Part shown: positions 1-5,710 of the stretch, one piece after another
How the letters are laid out: every line of letters begins with the position of its first letter
Numbering within the stretch: position 1 is the first letter of the stretch
Assembly: GCA_031264605.1 (NCBI GenBank)
Contig: JAISDQ010000206.1
Span: forward strand, 1 to 5,900
DNA length: 5,900 bases
DNA from: Synergistaceae bacterium
GTDB taxonomy: Bacteria; Synergistota; Synergistia; Synergistales; Synergistaceae
Direction of reading: 5' to 3'
Translations under genes and position numbers: made by a program
Notes under the pieces: model-generated
Databases searched by the model: none
Told to the model about the DNA's origin: nothing
Seen by the model: only the letters and a program-made list of their open reading frames with translations

Positions 1-1052
1 GGTGCGCGGGGGCGGGATATCAGACGGCCATTTTGGCTCCGACGACTATACTGGCCGACCAATTTTTCGATTTCGTCGAAAAATATTTCGCGCCGCTGGG
101 CAAACAGGTCGCGAAAATAACGGGCAATACGCCAAAGGCTTCGAGGGATGAACTGATATGGCGTCTGCGCGACGGCGAAATAGACGTTTTAATAGGAACG
201 CACGCGATGCTGTCGGAAACGGTAGCCTTCAAGGCGATGGGACTGCTGGCGATAGACGAACAACAAAGGTTCGGCGTGCTTCAAAGGGACAAAATAGCGG
301 GCGGCAACAGGGGAACACATCTCCTGATGACCACCGCCACGCCTATACCGCGAACGCTCAGAATGGCCCTTTACGGGGACATAGCCTGCACCGAGATGGA
401 AACGCGGCGCGACAAGGGAAAAATCATCACGAAAATGATGAGCGACAATCATATCGGAGAGCTTTACGCGTTTCTCCTGGAACGCGTAAAGCAAACCGGC
501 GACAAATGCTACTGGGTCTGCCCCCTCATTGGCGGAGACGGCGACGCGGAACCGTCGGTAGCGGCGAGGGCGAAAGATTTGAAAAAATACATGAAAGACA
601 TCCCCGTCGAGGTATTGACTGGCGAAACGCCCGCGAGGGAAAAAACCGAGACTATGGAACGTTTCAAAGCGTCCGGAGGCATCCTCGTATCTACCACTGT
701 AATTGAAGTTGGCATCGACGTTACCGGCGCAAATATCATCGTCATCGAAAAAGCCTCGGCTTACGGGCTGTCGCAGCTTCACCAGCTTCGCGGCAGAGTC
801 GGGCGGGGAAAACGCAAGGGAATTTGCCTGCTTCTGGACTCGCCGGCCAGCCTGAAAGGAAACGGGCGTCTCGCCGTGCTGCTTAACTGCGACGACGGTT
901 TCAAGATAGCCGAGGAGGACCTGCGCCTGCGGGGAGCGGGAGAATACCTGGGCGTCCGCCAGCACGGAGACGAAAATTTCAAGATAGCGGATATAGCGAG
1001 GGACGAAAAATGGTTCGTACACGCCAGGGAAGACGCCGCGGCTGGCCTGTGA
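1..1052 (+). CDS. recG: ATP-dependent DNA helicase RecG, C-terminal part (5' end outside window)
   Basis: RecG is a cytoplasmic superfamily 2 helicase that regresses stalled replication forks and branch-migrates Holliday junctions. The frame is open from base 3, so the TTG at 33 is an internal leucine and not a start. About 349 residues are visible. Helicase motifs occur in order: Ia (APTTILADQ, from 36), II as DEQQ (255-266), III as TATPIPRT (333-356), V within STTVIEVGID (up to 719) and VI as QLRGRVGRG (783-809). The RecG-specific stretch AEEDLRLRGAGEYLGVRQHG follows motif VI and argues against UvrD-, PriA- or Mfd-type helicases. The wedge domain and Walker A motif lie upstream of the window. 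Motif II has Q where DEQH is most common, which I regard as a tolerated variant. The protein stops soon after the conserved IARDEKW helix, some 20-40 residues earlier than the RecG proteins I know. A downstream dehydrogenase follows after 70 nt on the same strand. Confidence 0.95.
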   Translation, partial: CAGAGYQTAILAPTTILADQFFDFVEKYFAPLGKQVAKITGNTPKASRDELIWRLRDGEIDVLIGTHAMLSETVAFKAMGLLAIDEQQRFGVLQRDKIAGGNRGTHLLMTTATPIPRTLRMALYGDIACTEMETRRDKGKIITKMMSDNHIGELYAFLLERVKQTGDKCYWVCPLIGGDGDAEPSVAARAKDLKKYMKDIPVEVLTGETPAREKTETMERFKASGGILVSTTVIEVGIDVTGANIIVIEKASAYGLSQLHQLRGRVGRGKRKGICLLLDSPASLKGNGRLAVLLNCDDGFKIAEEDLRLRGAGEYLGVRQHGDENFKIADIARDEKWFVHAREDAAAGL

Positions 1053-1122
1053 CCCCATTGCCCGCGGCCCGAATCAGAGGATACGGCACGGCCGAATCAG
1101 CTACGATGGAGATGACGCTCTG

Positions 1123-2064
1123 ATGAAAATAGTTTTTATCGATCAGGATTACCGCGCGAACGTCCTCGACGGGGAGGGACTTGTCGCCCCGTTGCTGAAA
1201 TACGGCGAGGTCGTCGGCTACGACGACCGCCCGTGCTCTCAGGAGACACTTGCCGAGCGGGGGCGCGGCGCTGAAATAATATTCTTCAAGATAAATCAGC
1301 CGCGCAACGACGTCATAGACGGATGGACCGCCCTCAAATTCATGCAGTTCATAGGGATAGGCTACAGCAACTATCTCGACGTGCCGCACTGCAATTCGCG
1401 CGGCATTACCGTGCGGGGCATAGGCGAGTACGGCAGCAACTGCGTCGCCGAGTTCGCGCTAGGGCTCATACTGAACGCCATTCGCGGCATATCGCTCGCT
1501 GACAGGCGGATGAAAGACAAAATATGGACGCTCGACGGTATGCTGGGCCGGGAACTGGCCTCATCTACCGTAGGCGTAATCGGAACCGGGGCGGTAGGGG
1601 CGCTAGTAGCCCGCAAAGTCTCACTGCTCGGCGCAAGGACGCTCGCCTGCGATATTTACAAAAATCGGGAACTCGAAGAAAAATACGGCGTCGGGTACGC
1701 CGATATCGAAACGGTGATGCGCGAGGCCGACGTGGTGTCGGTACACCTGAAATACACTCCCGAAACCGAAGGGCTGATATCGGGGAAACTGCTCGGTTTG
1801 ATGAAACGCGGCTCATACTTTATAAACACATCCCGCGCCCAGATCGTCGACTACGCCGCGCTGGAAGCCATGCTCAGGGACGGCGGGATCGCCGGCGCGG
1901 CGATCGACGTCCATTACGGTGAACCTCCGGCCGACTGGGGCCTGGCACATCTGGAAAACGTAATAGCGACGCCCCACATGGGATATTACACGGAGGCCGC
2001 CAACACCAACATGCTCAGGCTGGCCGTGGAGTCCGTTCTGGAGTATCTCAGAACGCGCGGCTGA
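1123..2064 (+). CDS. D-isomer-specific 2-hydroxyacid dehydrogenase, NAD-dependent
   Basis: A complete 313-residue protein of the family that includes D-3-phosphoglycerate, glycerate/hydroxypyruvate and D-lactate dehydrogenases. These enzymes interconvert a 2-oxoacid and a D-2-hydroxyacid in the cytoplasm using NAD(P)H. The length is normal for the short type without an ACT domain. The Rossmann motif is G154-T-G156-A-V-G159, and an acidic residue at the end of the second strand (D177 in ACDIYK) suggests NAD preference. The catalytic triad is visible as R238 (NTSRAQIVD), E267 (HYGEPP) and H285 (ATPHMG). The N-terminal and C-terminal segments form the substrate domain, and residues 105-115 (SNCVAEFALGL) match the family's hinge region. 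The ATG at 1123 is preceded by GGAG at 1108-1111, 11 nt away. The substrate cannot be told from the sequence. It may be cotranscribed with recG. Confidence 0.92.
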   Translation: MKIVFIDQDYRANVLDGEGLVAPLLKYGEVVGYDDRPCSQETLAERGRGAEIIFFKINQPRNDVIDGWTALKFMQFIGIGYSNYLDVPHCNSRGITVRGIGEYGSNCVAEFALGLILNAIRGISLADRRMKDKIWTLDGMLGRELASSTVGVIGTGAVGALVARKVSLLGARTLACDIYKNRELEEKYGVGYADIETVMREADVVSVHLKYTPETEGLISGKLLGLMKRGSYFINTSRAQIVDYAALEAMLRDGGIAGAAIDVHYGEPPADWGLAHLENVIATPHMGYYTEAANTNMLRLAVESVLEYLRTRG

Positions 2065-2085
2065 GTTCCGCGTCTATTGCCGCGG

Positions 2086-2125
2086 AGGGGCCGTCTCAGA
2101 GGTAACGCCCCTGTGAATCTTTTTC
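2086..2125 (+). terminator. Candidate intrinsic terminator after the dehydrogenase gene
   Basis: AGGGGC (2086-2091) pairs perfectly with GCCCCT (2107-2112) across a 15-nt loop, and a short T run (TCTTTTT, 2118-2124) begins 5 nt later. A second hairpin, TCCGCG (2067-2072) with CGCGGA (2081-2086), lies directly before it. It sits in the 87-nt gap between two convergent genes, where a terminator is expected. The loop is large and the T run does not directly abut the stem, so it may be weak or Rho-assisted. Confidence 0.35.
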
Positions 2126-2151
2126 GAGCGCATGGCTTAGGCGGGTATTAT

Positions 2152-2376
2152 TCACGCCGTAGATTTTTCCGCATGATTGGCTATATACTCGTCAATACTG
2201 TCGATGATATAGGGAGGACTTGTCATGTGCAAACCATCCCAACAGTCTATGATGAAATTTGCCGCGCCCGTGCGGCGCAGATAATTAAACGCGTCCTGAC
2301 CGCTCATCTTCTTTTCAGTTTTATAAAGCTCCACGCAGGACGCCAAAAACCAAATTTCCCCGCTAAATTCGCTCAT
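2152..2376 (-). CDS. DUF3791 domain protein
   Basis: A 74-residue protein that fills a DUF3791 domain from end to end, recognised by pattern: an N-terminal FLASCVELYKTEKKMSG helix, the F-NYLRRTGAANFIIDCWDGLH centre and the S-PPYIIDSIDEYI ending. The function of the family is unknown. It is typically a small, largely helical protein encoded next to DUF3990 genes, as here. I chose the ATG at 2376, not the upstream in-frame GTG/ATG at 2394, because GGAGG (2384-2388) lies 7 nt before it and the resulting ATGA overlap with the stop of the preceding gene is a classic coupling arrangement. No signal peptide or membrane segment is seen. In a toxin-antitoxin reading it could be the neutralising partner or an accessory subunit; this is inference. 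Confidence 0.8.
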   Translation of the reverse strand: MSEFSGEIWFLASCVELYKTEKKMSGQDAFNYLRRTGAANFIIDCWDGLHMTSPPYIIDSIDEYIANHAEKSTA

Positions 2377-2618
2377 GATTGTTCCTCCGGCCATGTAATA
2401 TCACCAGTCGTCAGTTCTTCTTCCAAAAGGTCGTAAAGTATCGGATAACCAAGACGCCAAACCTTCGTACGCTCATCTTCCAAAGTTTTATACAATGCGG
2501 AATTATATAAAATCTCAGACGCTCCCTCCAGCGAAAGCCTTCTGTTTTCCATCAGCAATTGAAGTATGCCCGGCGTAATAAAAGCAATGACAGAAGATAT
2601 ATCTTTTTTATTTCCCAT
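2373..2618 (-). CDS. Small hypothetical protein, middle gene of the DUF3990-DUF3791 operon
   Basis: An 81-residue acidic protein with no signal peptide or membrane segment. I do not recognise a named domain. It appears all-helical: a first helix around residues 5-25 (ISSVIAFITPGILQLL), then a conserved-looking stretch at 30-63 (LEGASEILYNSALYKTLEDE, then WRLGYPILYDLLEEEL). It ends in the tail DITWPEE. Small proteins with a similar pattern of LYNS-LY--L-DE-TK-W and an acidic end occur beside DUF3791 and DUF3990 genes in other bacteria, from memory. The start is the ATG at 2618, supported by GGGAGG 5 nt upstream. A longer in-frame reading from 2648 would bury that site. The gene begins 11 nt before the end of the DUF3990 gene and ends in a 4-nt ATGA overlap with the DUF3791 gene, so translation of all three is probably coupled. 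Confidence 0.8.
   Translation of the reverse strand: MGNKKDISSVIAFITPGILQLLMENRRLSLEGASEILYNSALYKTLEDERTKVWRLGYPILYDLLEEELTTGDITWPEEQS
2384..2388 (-). promoter_or_regulatory. Ribosome binding site of the DUF3791 gene
   Basis: GGAGG on the - strand, 7 nt before the ATG at 2376. It lies inside the coding sequence of the preceding 81-residue gene. It decides the start: the longer reading from 2394 would place this site inside the gene. Confidence 0.8.
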
Positions 2619-3111
2619 ATTGACCTCCCGTGATATACGCGCGGACAAACTTCAACGACGCCAACGCGGCTCCGCTTTTCATGCAGTACTGGTCGGCCAA
2701 TTTTTTTGTTTTCAGAGCCAGCAACGCCCCTTCTTCCGTCAGGAACCCTCCGAGAAGCGCCTGTATCGTCGGCATGACGTCATCATTGGCAACCGCGCCG
2801 ATAATAACATCATATTCCAATGCGGTGTATTTTTTCAATCGGTTATCGACCACAAAATTGAGCCAGGCAATATCCGCGCTGTGAAAACGGAGAATTTTTA
2901 GCTGACGTTCAGCGGCCTCCGCATCGAACTCGTATACGGTCACTATAGGGTCGCCGTTGTCTTTTTTCCGCTTATATACAATCTCTGAAAACCTCTCGGC
3001 CTGAATCTGGCTAGACGTGAGGTAAAATCCCGCTCCAAAGTCAAGCCCGCGAGTCTGTCCGATCAGGCGAGGGATTTCAATCGCCGCGTTACTTCCATGG
3101 TATAGCTTCAT
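2608..3111 (-). CDS. DUF3990 domain protein, ADP-ribosyltransferase-like
   Basis: A 167-residue protein that matches the DUF3990 family over its full length. It starts with MKLYHGSN, continues with LDFGAGFYLT (23-32) and QAERFSEIVYKRK (37-49), then YDVIIGAVANDDVMPTIQ (100-117) and ends with LADQYCMKSGAALASLKFVRAY. The family belongs, to my knowledge, to the ADP-ribosyltransferase fold; H5 of YHGS and Y30 of GFYLT would be the NAD-binding His and Tyr of the H-Y-[EDQ] class. The third catalytic residue is uncertain: Q141 is one candidate, and the segment that is often TE-AL in relatives, as I recall them, reads SGAAL here. There is no signal peptide, so it acts inside the cell or is exported by other means. 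The ATG at 3111 has AGAAGG at 3121-3126, 9 nt upstream. It is the first gene of an overlapping three-gene operon. A toxin or regulatory modifier role is inference. Confidence 0.82.
   Translation of the reverse strand: MKLYHGSNAAIEIPRLIGQTRGLDFGAGFYLTSSQIQAERFSEIVYKRKKDNGDPIVTVYEFDAEAAERQLKILRFHSADIAWLNFVVDNRLKKYTALEYDVIIGAVANDDVMPTIQALLGGFLTEEGALLALKTKKLADQYCMKSGAALASLKFVRAYITGGQYGK
2624..2629 (-). promoter_or_regulatory. Ribosome binding site of the 81-residue middle gene
   Basis: GGGAGG on the - strand, 5 nt before the ATG at 2618. It lies within the last codons of the DUF3990 gene and fixes the start at 2618, not 2648. Confidence 0.8.
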
Positions 3112-3206
3112 GATATCGCGCCTTCTGAATTTAATATGGGTTTACCCGTCACTCATGAGCAAAATTTATATTTGCGGCATGGTTTTAATTATTGCCTGAA
3201 AGAGTA

Positions 3207-3230
3207 CGCCAGTTTGGCGAACACGCCAAA
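3207..3230. other. Overlapping alternative hairpins upstream of the DUF3990 operon
   Basis: TTTGGCG (3213-3219) pairs perfectly with CGCCAAA (3224-3230) around a 4-nt AACA loop. The same GGCG (3216-3219) can instead pair with CGCC at 3207-3210 across AGTTT. No T run follows on either strand, so it is not a standard intrinsic terminator. It lies about 100 bp before the DUF3990 start and about 150 bp beyond the ankyrin stop. It could be an mRNA leader structure or an operator; the role is unknown. Confidence 0.4.
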
Positions 3231-3242
3231 GGAGCATGAGGC

Positions 3243-3375
3243 GCACACCAAACCGCTCATCGCCGTCGGTCGCGCGAAGCGCGGTTATGCCGCAGCACCC
3301 AGGCATGAAAAAACGCCCCTGCATGAAAACTTTGAGTTTATCGTTCATTGCCTCCCCATCACGGCATTCAGAAAC
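3243..3375 (+). repeat. Direct repeat copy 1 (left flank of the ankyrin gene)
   Basis: An imperfect copy of the sequence at 5490-5627, in the same orientation. The identical core AAGCGCGGTTATGCCGC is at 3277-3293. Similarity extends left through GCACA and CGCTCA-CGGCCGTCG-like sequence and right to the ATCACGG block near 3357-3364. Inside are a hairpin CGCGC-GAA-GCGCG (3271-3283), a GCGG-TTATG-CCGC hairpin (3281-3293) and two tandem units of the type C-CCC-GCATGAAAA (3296-3313 and 3314-3329). It lies just beyond the ankyrin stop codon. The outer limits are approximate. Confidence 0.75.
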
Positions 3376-3380
3376 AACCA

Positions 3381-5396
3381 TCACGATTTTTCGCTCAATT
3401 TCGCCAGTTTTCGATAAGCGTCCGTCGTCTTGAATTCTTCAATATCCGAGACATAATCAATGGCTCGTTTTCCGTCTCTGTCTTTCGCGTTAACGTCCGC
3501 CCCGGCGTCGAGCAACATTTCGACGATTACGGGAAGCCGCGCGCTGATTTCCTTGATGTCGGCTTCCCAGTCCCAGTGATAAGATTCTTTAATTTTTTTA
3601 ATTCTTTTAATATGATCTCCCGCGCTTTTCAGAACACTCATCAAAGGTGTCTTTTTATCAAAACCTACTGCAACATTGACGTCTGCGCCGTATTTCAGCA
3701 ATAAAGCTACCGCATCTGGAGACGCTTTGTATATTTCAACCGCGTACGATAACACTCTCGGTGATTCGCTGACATTCGCTCCCGCTTCAAGGATGATTTG
3801 GAGGGTTTTGATTCCATTAAGCGACGCGCTTTTTCTACTTGCTGCTATAAGAGGTTCTCCATAGCTACCCTCTTTCCCGTTTACATCGACGCCGTGATTC
3901 AAAAGAACTTTGACGATTTCGCTGACGTCTTCACCGTTTGAAATGACGTCATACAATATTCCTCCGATGGAGGTCTTTATGGATTTAATGTCCACTCCGG
4001 CGTCCAAAAACGCCTGTATCAAGCTCACGGTCTGCTTTGAATTCGATACCGCAAGGGCAAGGGCGTTTTCTCCGTTATTCCTGACAGCGCCAACGTCCGC
4101 TCCGGCTTTCACAAGCAGCGCGATTTCGCCATTGTCGCAACCGTCGAACGTCGAAGCCATCAGGGGAGTCAATCCTCCGTAGATTGACGCGTTTACATCC
4201 GCGCCTTTTTCGATCATTGCCTCGGTAAGAGCTGGGTCCGCTTTCCTCCTCAACATGAGCATGAACGCCGGCCAGCCGTCCGAGTCGCGATCATTGGGGT
4301 TTGCGCCCTTTTCGAGAGCCTCTATAATTTCTTCTCTTGTTCCAAACTCACATAATCCAAAAAAGTCAGGCTGCGCGTTTTTCGACTTGGACTCGGACTT
4401 GGTTACCGCCTCTTTTAGCTTTGCAATTGACGCCGAATCCATCAAAACGTTCGTCTCTTTCGCGTAATCGATAACCGTACATCCGTCCATGTCCCTGACG
4501 CCGGCATCGGCGTCTGTTGCCAACAACACGGTAACGATCGCGTCTTGTTGCCTATCTTGGTAAGTATCGTAAAGATAGTGGTTATATATTTGAGGTGATC
4601 TGAACTGATTCATAACGCTCAACATTAAAGCCGTATGCCCCAGGATGGAGCGCGCATTTGGGTTTACTCCAGCCTTTAGGAGAAGATCAATTGTGAGTTC
4701 GTTTTTTTGGTTGAAAACAGCCGCCATCAATGCTGTCATACCATCGTTGTTTCTCGCGTTAACGTCGGCTCCTCTTTTCAGTAATTCGGCAACAACATCG
4801 TTTGTATTTTGAAAGGAAGCCCGAATCAGCGCCGTATCTCCGTCGTAAGTGTTCTGTATGTTTATGTCTTTGTCCGCTCCCGCATCCAAAAGCAGGTTGA
4901 TTGTCACCGCCCAGTGAGCACGCGCCGCATCTAAAAGCGCCGTGGCGCCGCGATTGTCTCTGGCGTGTACGTCGGCGCCGGCTGCCAGGAGGAGAGAGAG
5001 CGGTTTATATACTCTTTCCTCGACCTGTTCTCTTGTAATTTGATGACCTGACCCGTCAAGTACATATTGCAGGGCGTTCTTACCGCGGTTGTCTTTGGCG
5101 TTCACATCCGCTCCCGCCTCGATCAAAACAGGCAGTTCCTCTCTCCTGTGAGCCTTGATAGCCTGTAAGAGAGGGGTGAGTCCATCTTCGTTTTTCGCGT
5201 TTATATCCGGCCCATATTTTTCCAGTATCGAAATATCATCGGAAACGGCTTGCGTTTCGACAGTGTCCGCTAGCGTCGTTGTACTGCGCGTTTCCACCGC
5301 TCGGACTTTTTCTGGGAAGAGAAACCGGAGGGGAGCGCGCAACAGCAAGATCACCACTACCAGGACTATCCATTTGACCCAACCATGTTTCTTCAT
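3381..5396 (-). CDS. Membrane-anchored or secreted ankyrin-repeat protein
   Basis: A 671-residue protein. The start is the ATG at 5396, supported by GGGAGG 8 nt upstream; a TTG at 5420 in the same frame is less likely. The N-terminus has basic residues (MKKHGWVK), then a hydrophobic segment at about 9-19 (WIVLVVVILLL) and further basic residues. This fits a signal anchor; a cleavage site at VRA-VE (31-33) is possible but far from the hydrophobic core. The rest is about 16 ankyrin repeats of the form DG-TALM-A-----V-LLL-AGADVNA-D. The first array spans about 53-313 and the second about 343-650, separated by a polar linker rich in K and S (about 330-342). Both arrays end in a DGxxxIDY cap (304-311 and 641-648). 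Ankyrin repeats bind other proteins; no catalytic domain is present, so the partner is unknown. It would lie outside the cytoplasmic membrane. No convincing promoter was found; TATAGA at 5429-5434 is a weak -10 candidate. Confidence 0.9.
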   Translation of the reverse strand: MKKHGWVKWIVLVVVILLLRAPLRFLFPEKVRAVETRSTTTLADTVETQAVSDDISILEKYGPDINAKNEDGLTPLLQAIKAHRREELPVLIEAGADVNAKDNRGKNALQYVLDGSGHQITREQVEERVYKPLSLLLAAGADVHARDNRGATALLDAARAHWAVTINLLLDAGADKDINIQNTYDGDTALIRASFQNTNDVVAELLKRGADVNARNNDGMTALMAAVFNQKNELTIDLLLKAGVNPNARSILGHTALMLSVMNQFRSPQIYNHYLYDTYQDRQQDAIVTVLLATDADAGVRDMDGCTVIDYAKETNVLMDSASIAKLKEAVTKSESKSKNAQPDFFGLCEFGTREEIIEALEKGANPNDRDSDGWPAFMLMLRRKADPALTEAMIEKGADVNASIYGGLTPLMASTFDGCDNGEIALLVKAGADVGAVRNNGENALALAVSNSKQTVSLIQAFLDAGVDIKSIKTSIGGILYDVISNGEDVSEIVKVLLNHGVDVNGKEGSYGEPLIAASRKSASLNGIKTLQIILEAGANVSESPRVLSYAVEIYKASPDAVALLLKYGADVNVAVGFDKKTPLMSVLKSAGDHIKRIKKIKESYHWDWEADIKEISARLPVIVEMLLDAGADVNAKDRDGKRAIDYVSDIEEFKTTDAYRKLAKLSEKS

Positions 5397-5404
5397 CTCC
5401 GCGA

Positions 5405-5410
5405 CCTCCC
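5405..5410 (-). promoter_or_regulatory. Ribosome binding site of the ankyrin gene
   Basis: GGGAGG on the - strand, 8 nt before the ATG at 5396. It favours this start over the TTG at 5420, which lies upstream of the site and has none of comparable quality. Confidence 0.8.
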
Positions 5411-5489
5411 TCAGCGTCAATCGGTGCGTCTATATTTGCTCATTCTTTCTGTAATGTTGGTCTTATTTATTTTATCACCTTTTGCGTCA

Positions 5490-5627
5490 GCACATCCACG
5501 CTCACGGCCGTCGCTTCGCAATAAGCGCGGTTATGCCGCGGCGTCCCGGAATGAAAAACGTCCCTCAATGAAAAGTTTGGGGTTCTCCATCATCGCCCAC
5601 TCACCTATCACGGTAGCCGGAATCAAC
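5490..5627 (+). repeat. Direct repeat copy 2 (right flank of the ankyrin gene)
   Basis: The second copy of the element at 3243-3375, same orientation. The identical 17-base core is at 5523-5539. Here the hairpin is one base pair longer, CGCGG-TTATG-CCGCG (5526-5540). Two tandem units follow, CGTCCCGGAATGAAAAA (5542-5558) and CGTCCCTCAATGAAAA (5559-5574). Similarity ends near CTATCACGG (5605-5613) or slightly beyond. It fills most of the gap between the ankyrin gene and the intron fragment; I see nothing recognisable in 5628-5710. Confidence 0.75.
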
Positions 5628-5710
5628 CGTATTTGTCATCGCGCCTCACAACCAAGGCAGTCTCTTTTTGACGCCTGCCGAGTTTTTGCGGTTTTCGGGA
5701 TAACCAACGC

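Noticed and set aside
189..1058. 289-codon open frame on the - strand opposite recG.
   Set aside because: It is a shadow of recG, whose helicase motifs fix the coding frame; the antisense product has no recognisable pattern.
2077..2436. 119-codon open frame on the + strand opposite the DUF3791 gene.
   Set aside because: The opposite strand carries a recognisable DUF3791 domain with a strong ribosome binding site and ATGA overlap.
3152..3159. Palindrome CTCATGAG in front of the DUF3990 operon as a possible operator.
   Set aside because: Eight bases is too short to stand out from chance without further copies or conservation.
3136..3417. Open frame on the + strand across repeat copy 1, with a peptide KRGYAAAPRHEK shared with the frame across copy 2.
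   Set aside because: The shared peptide comes from the identical 17-base core. The two frames diverge after the A run (six A versus five), the start lacks a good ribosome binding site, and the frame runs antisense into the ankyrin gene end. It is repeat sequence, not a gene.
5429..5434. TATAGA (- strand) as a -10 box for the ankyrin gene.
   Set aside because: No matching -35 at normal spacing; the nearest TTACAG is only 14 nt away. Kept only as a weak mention in the gene entry.
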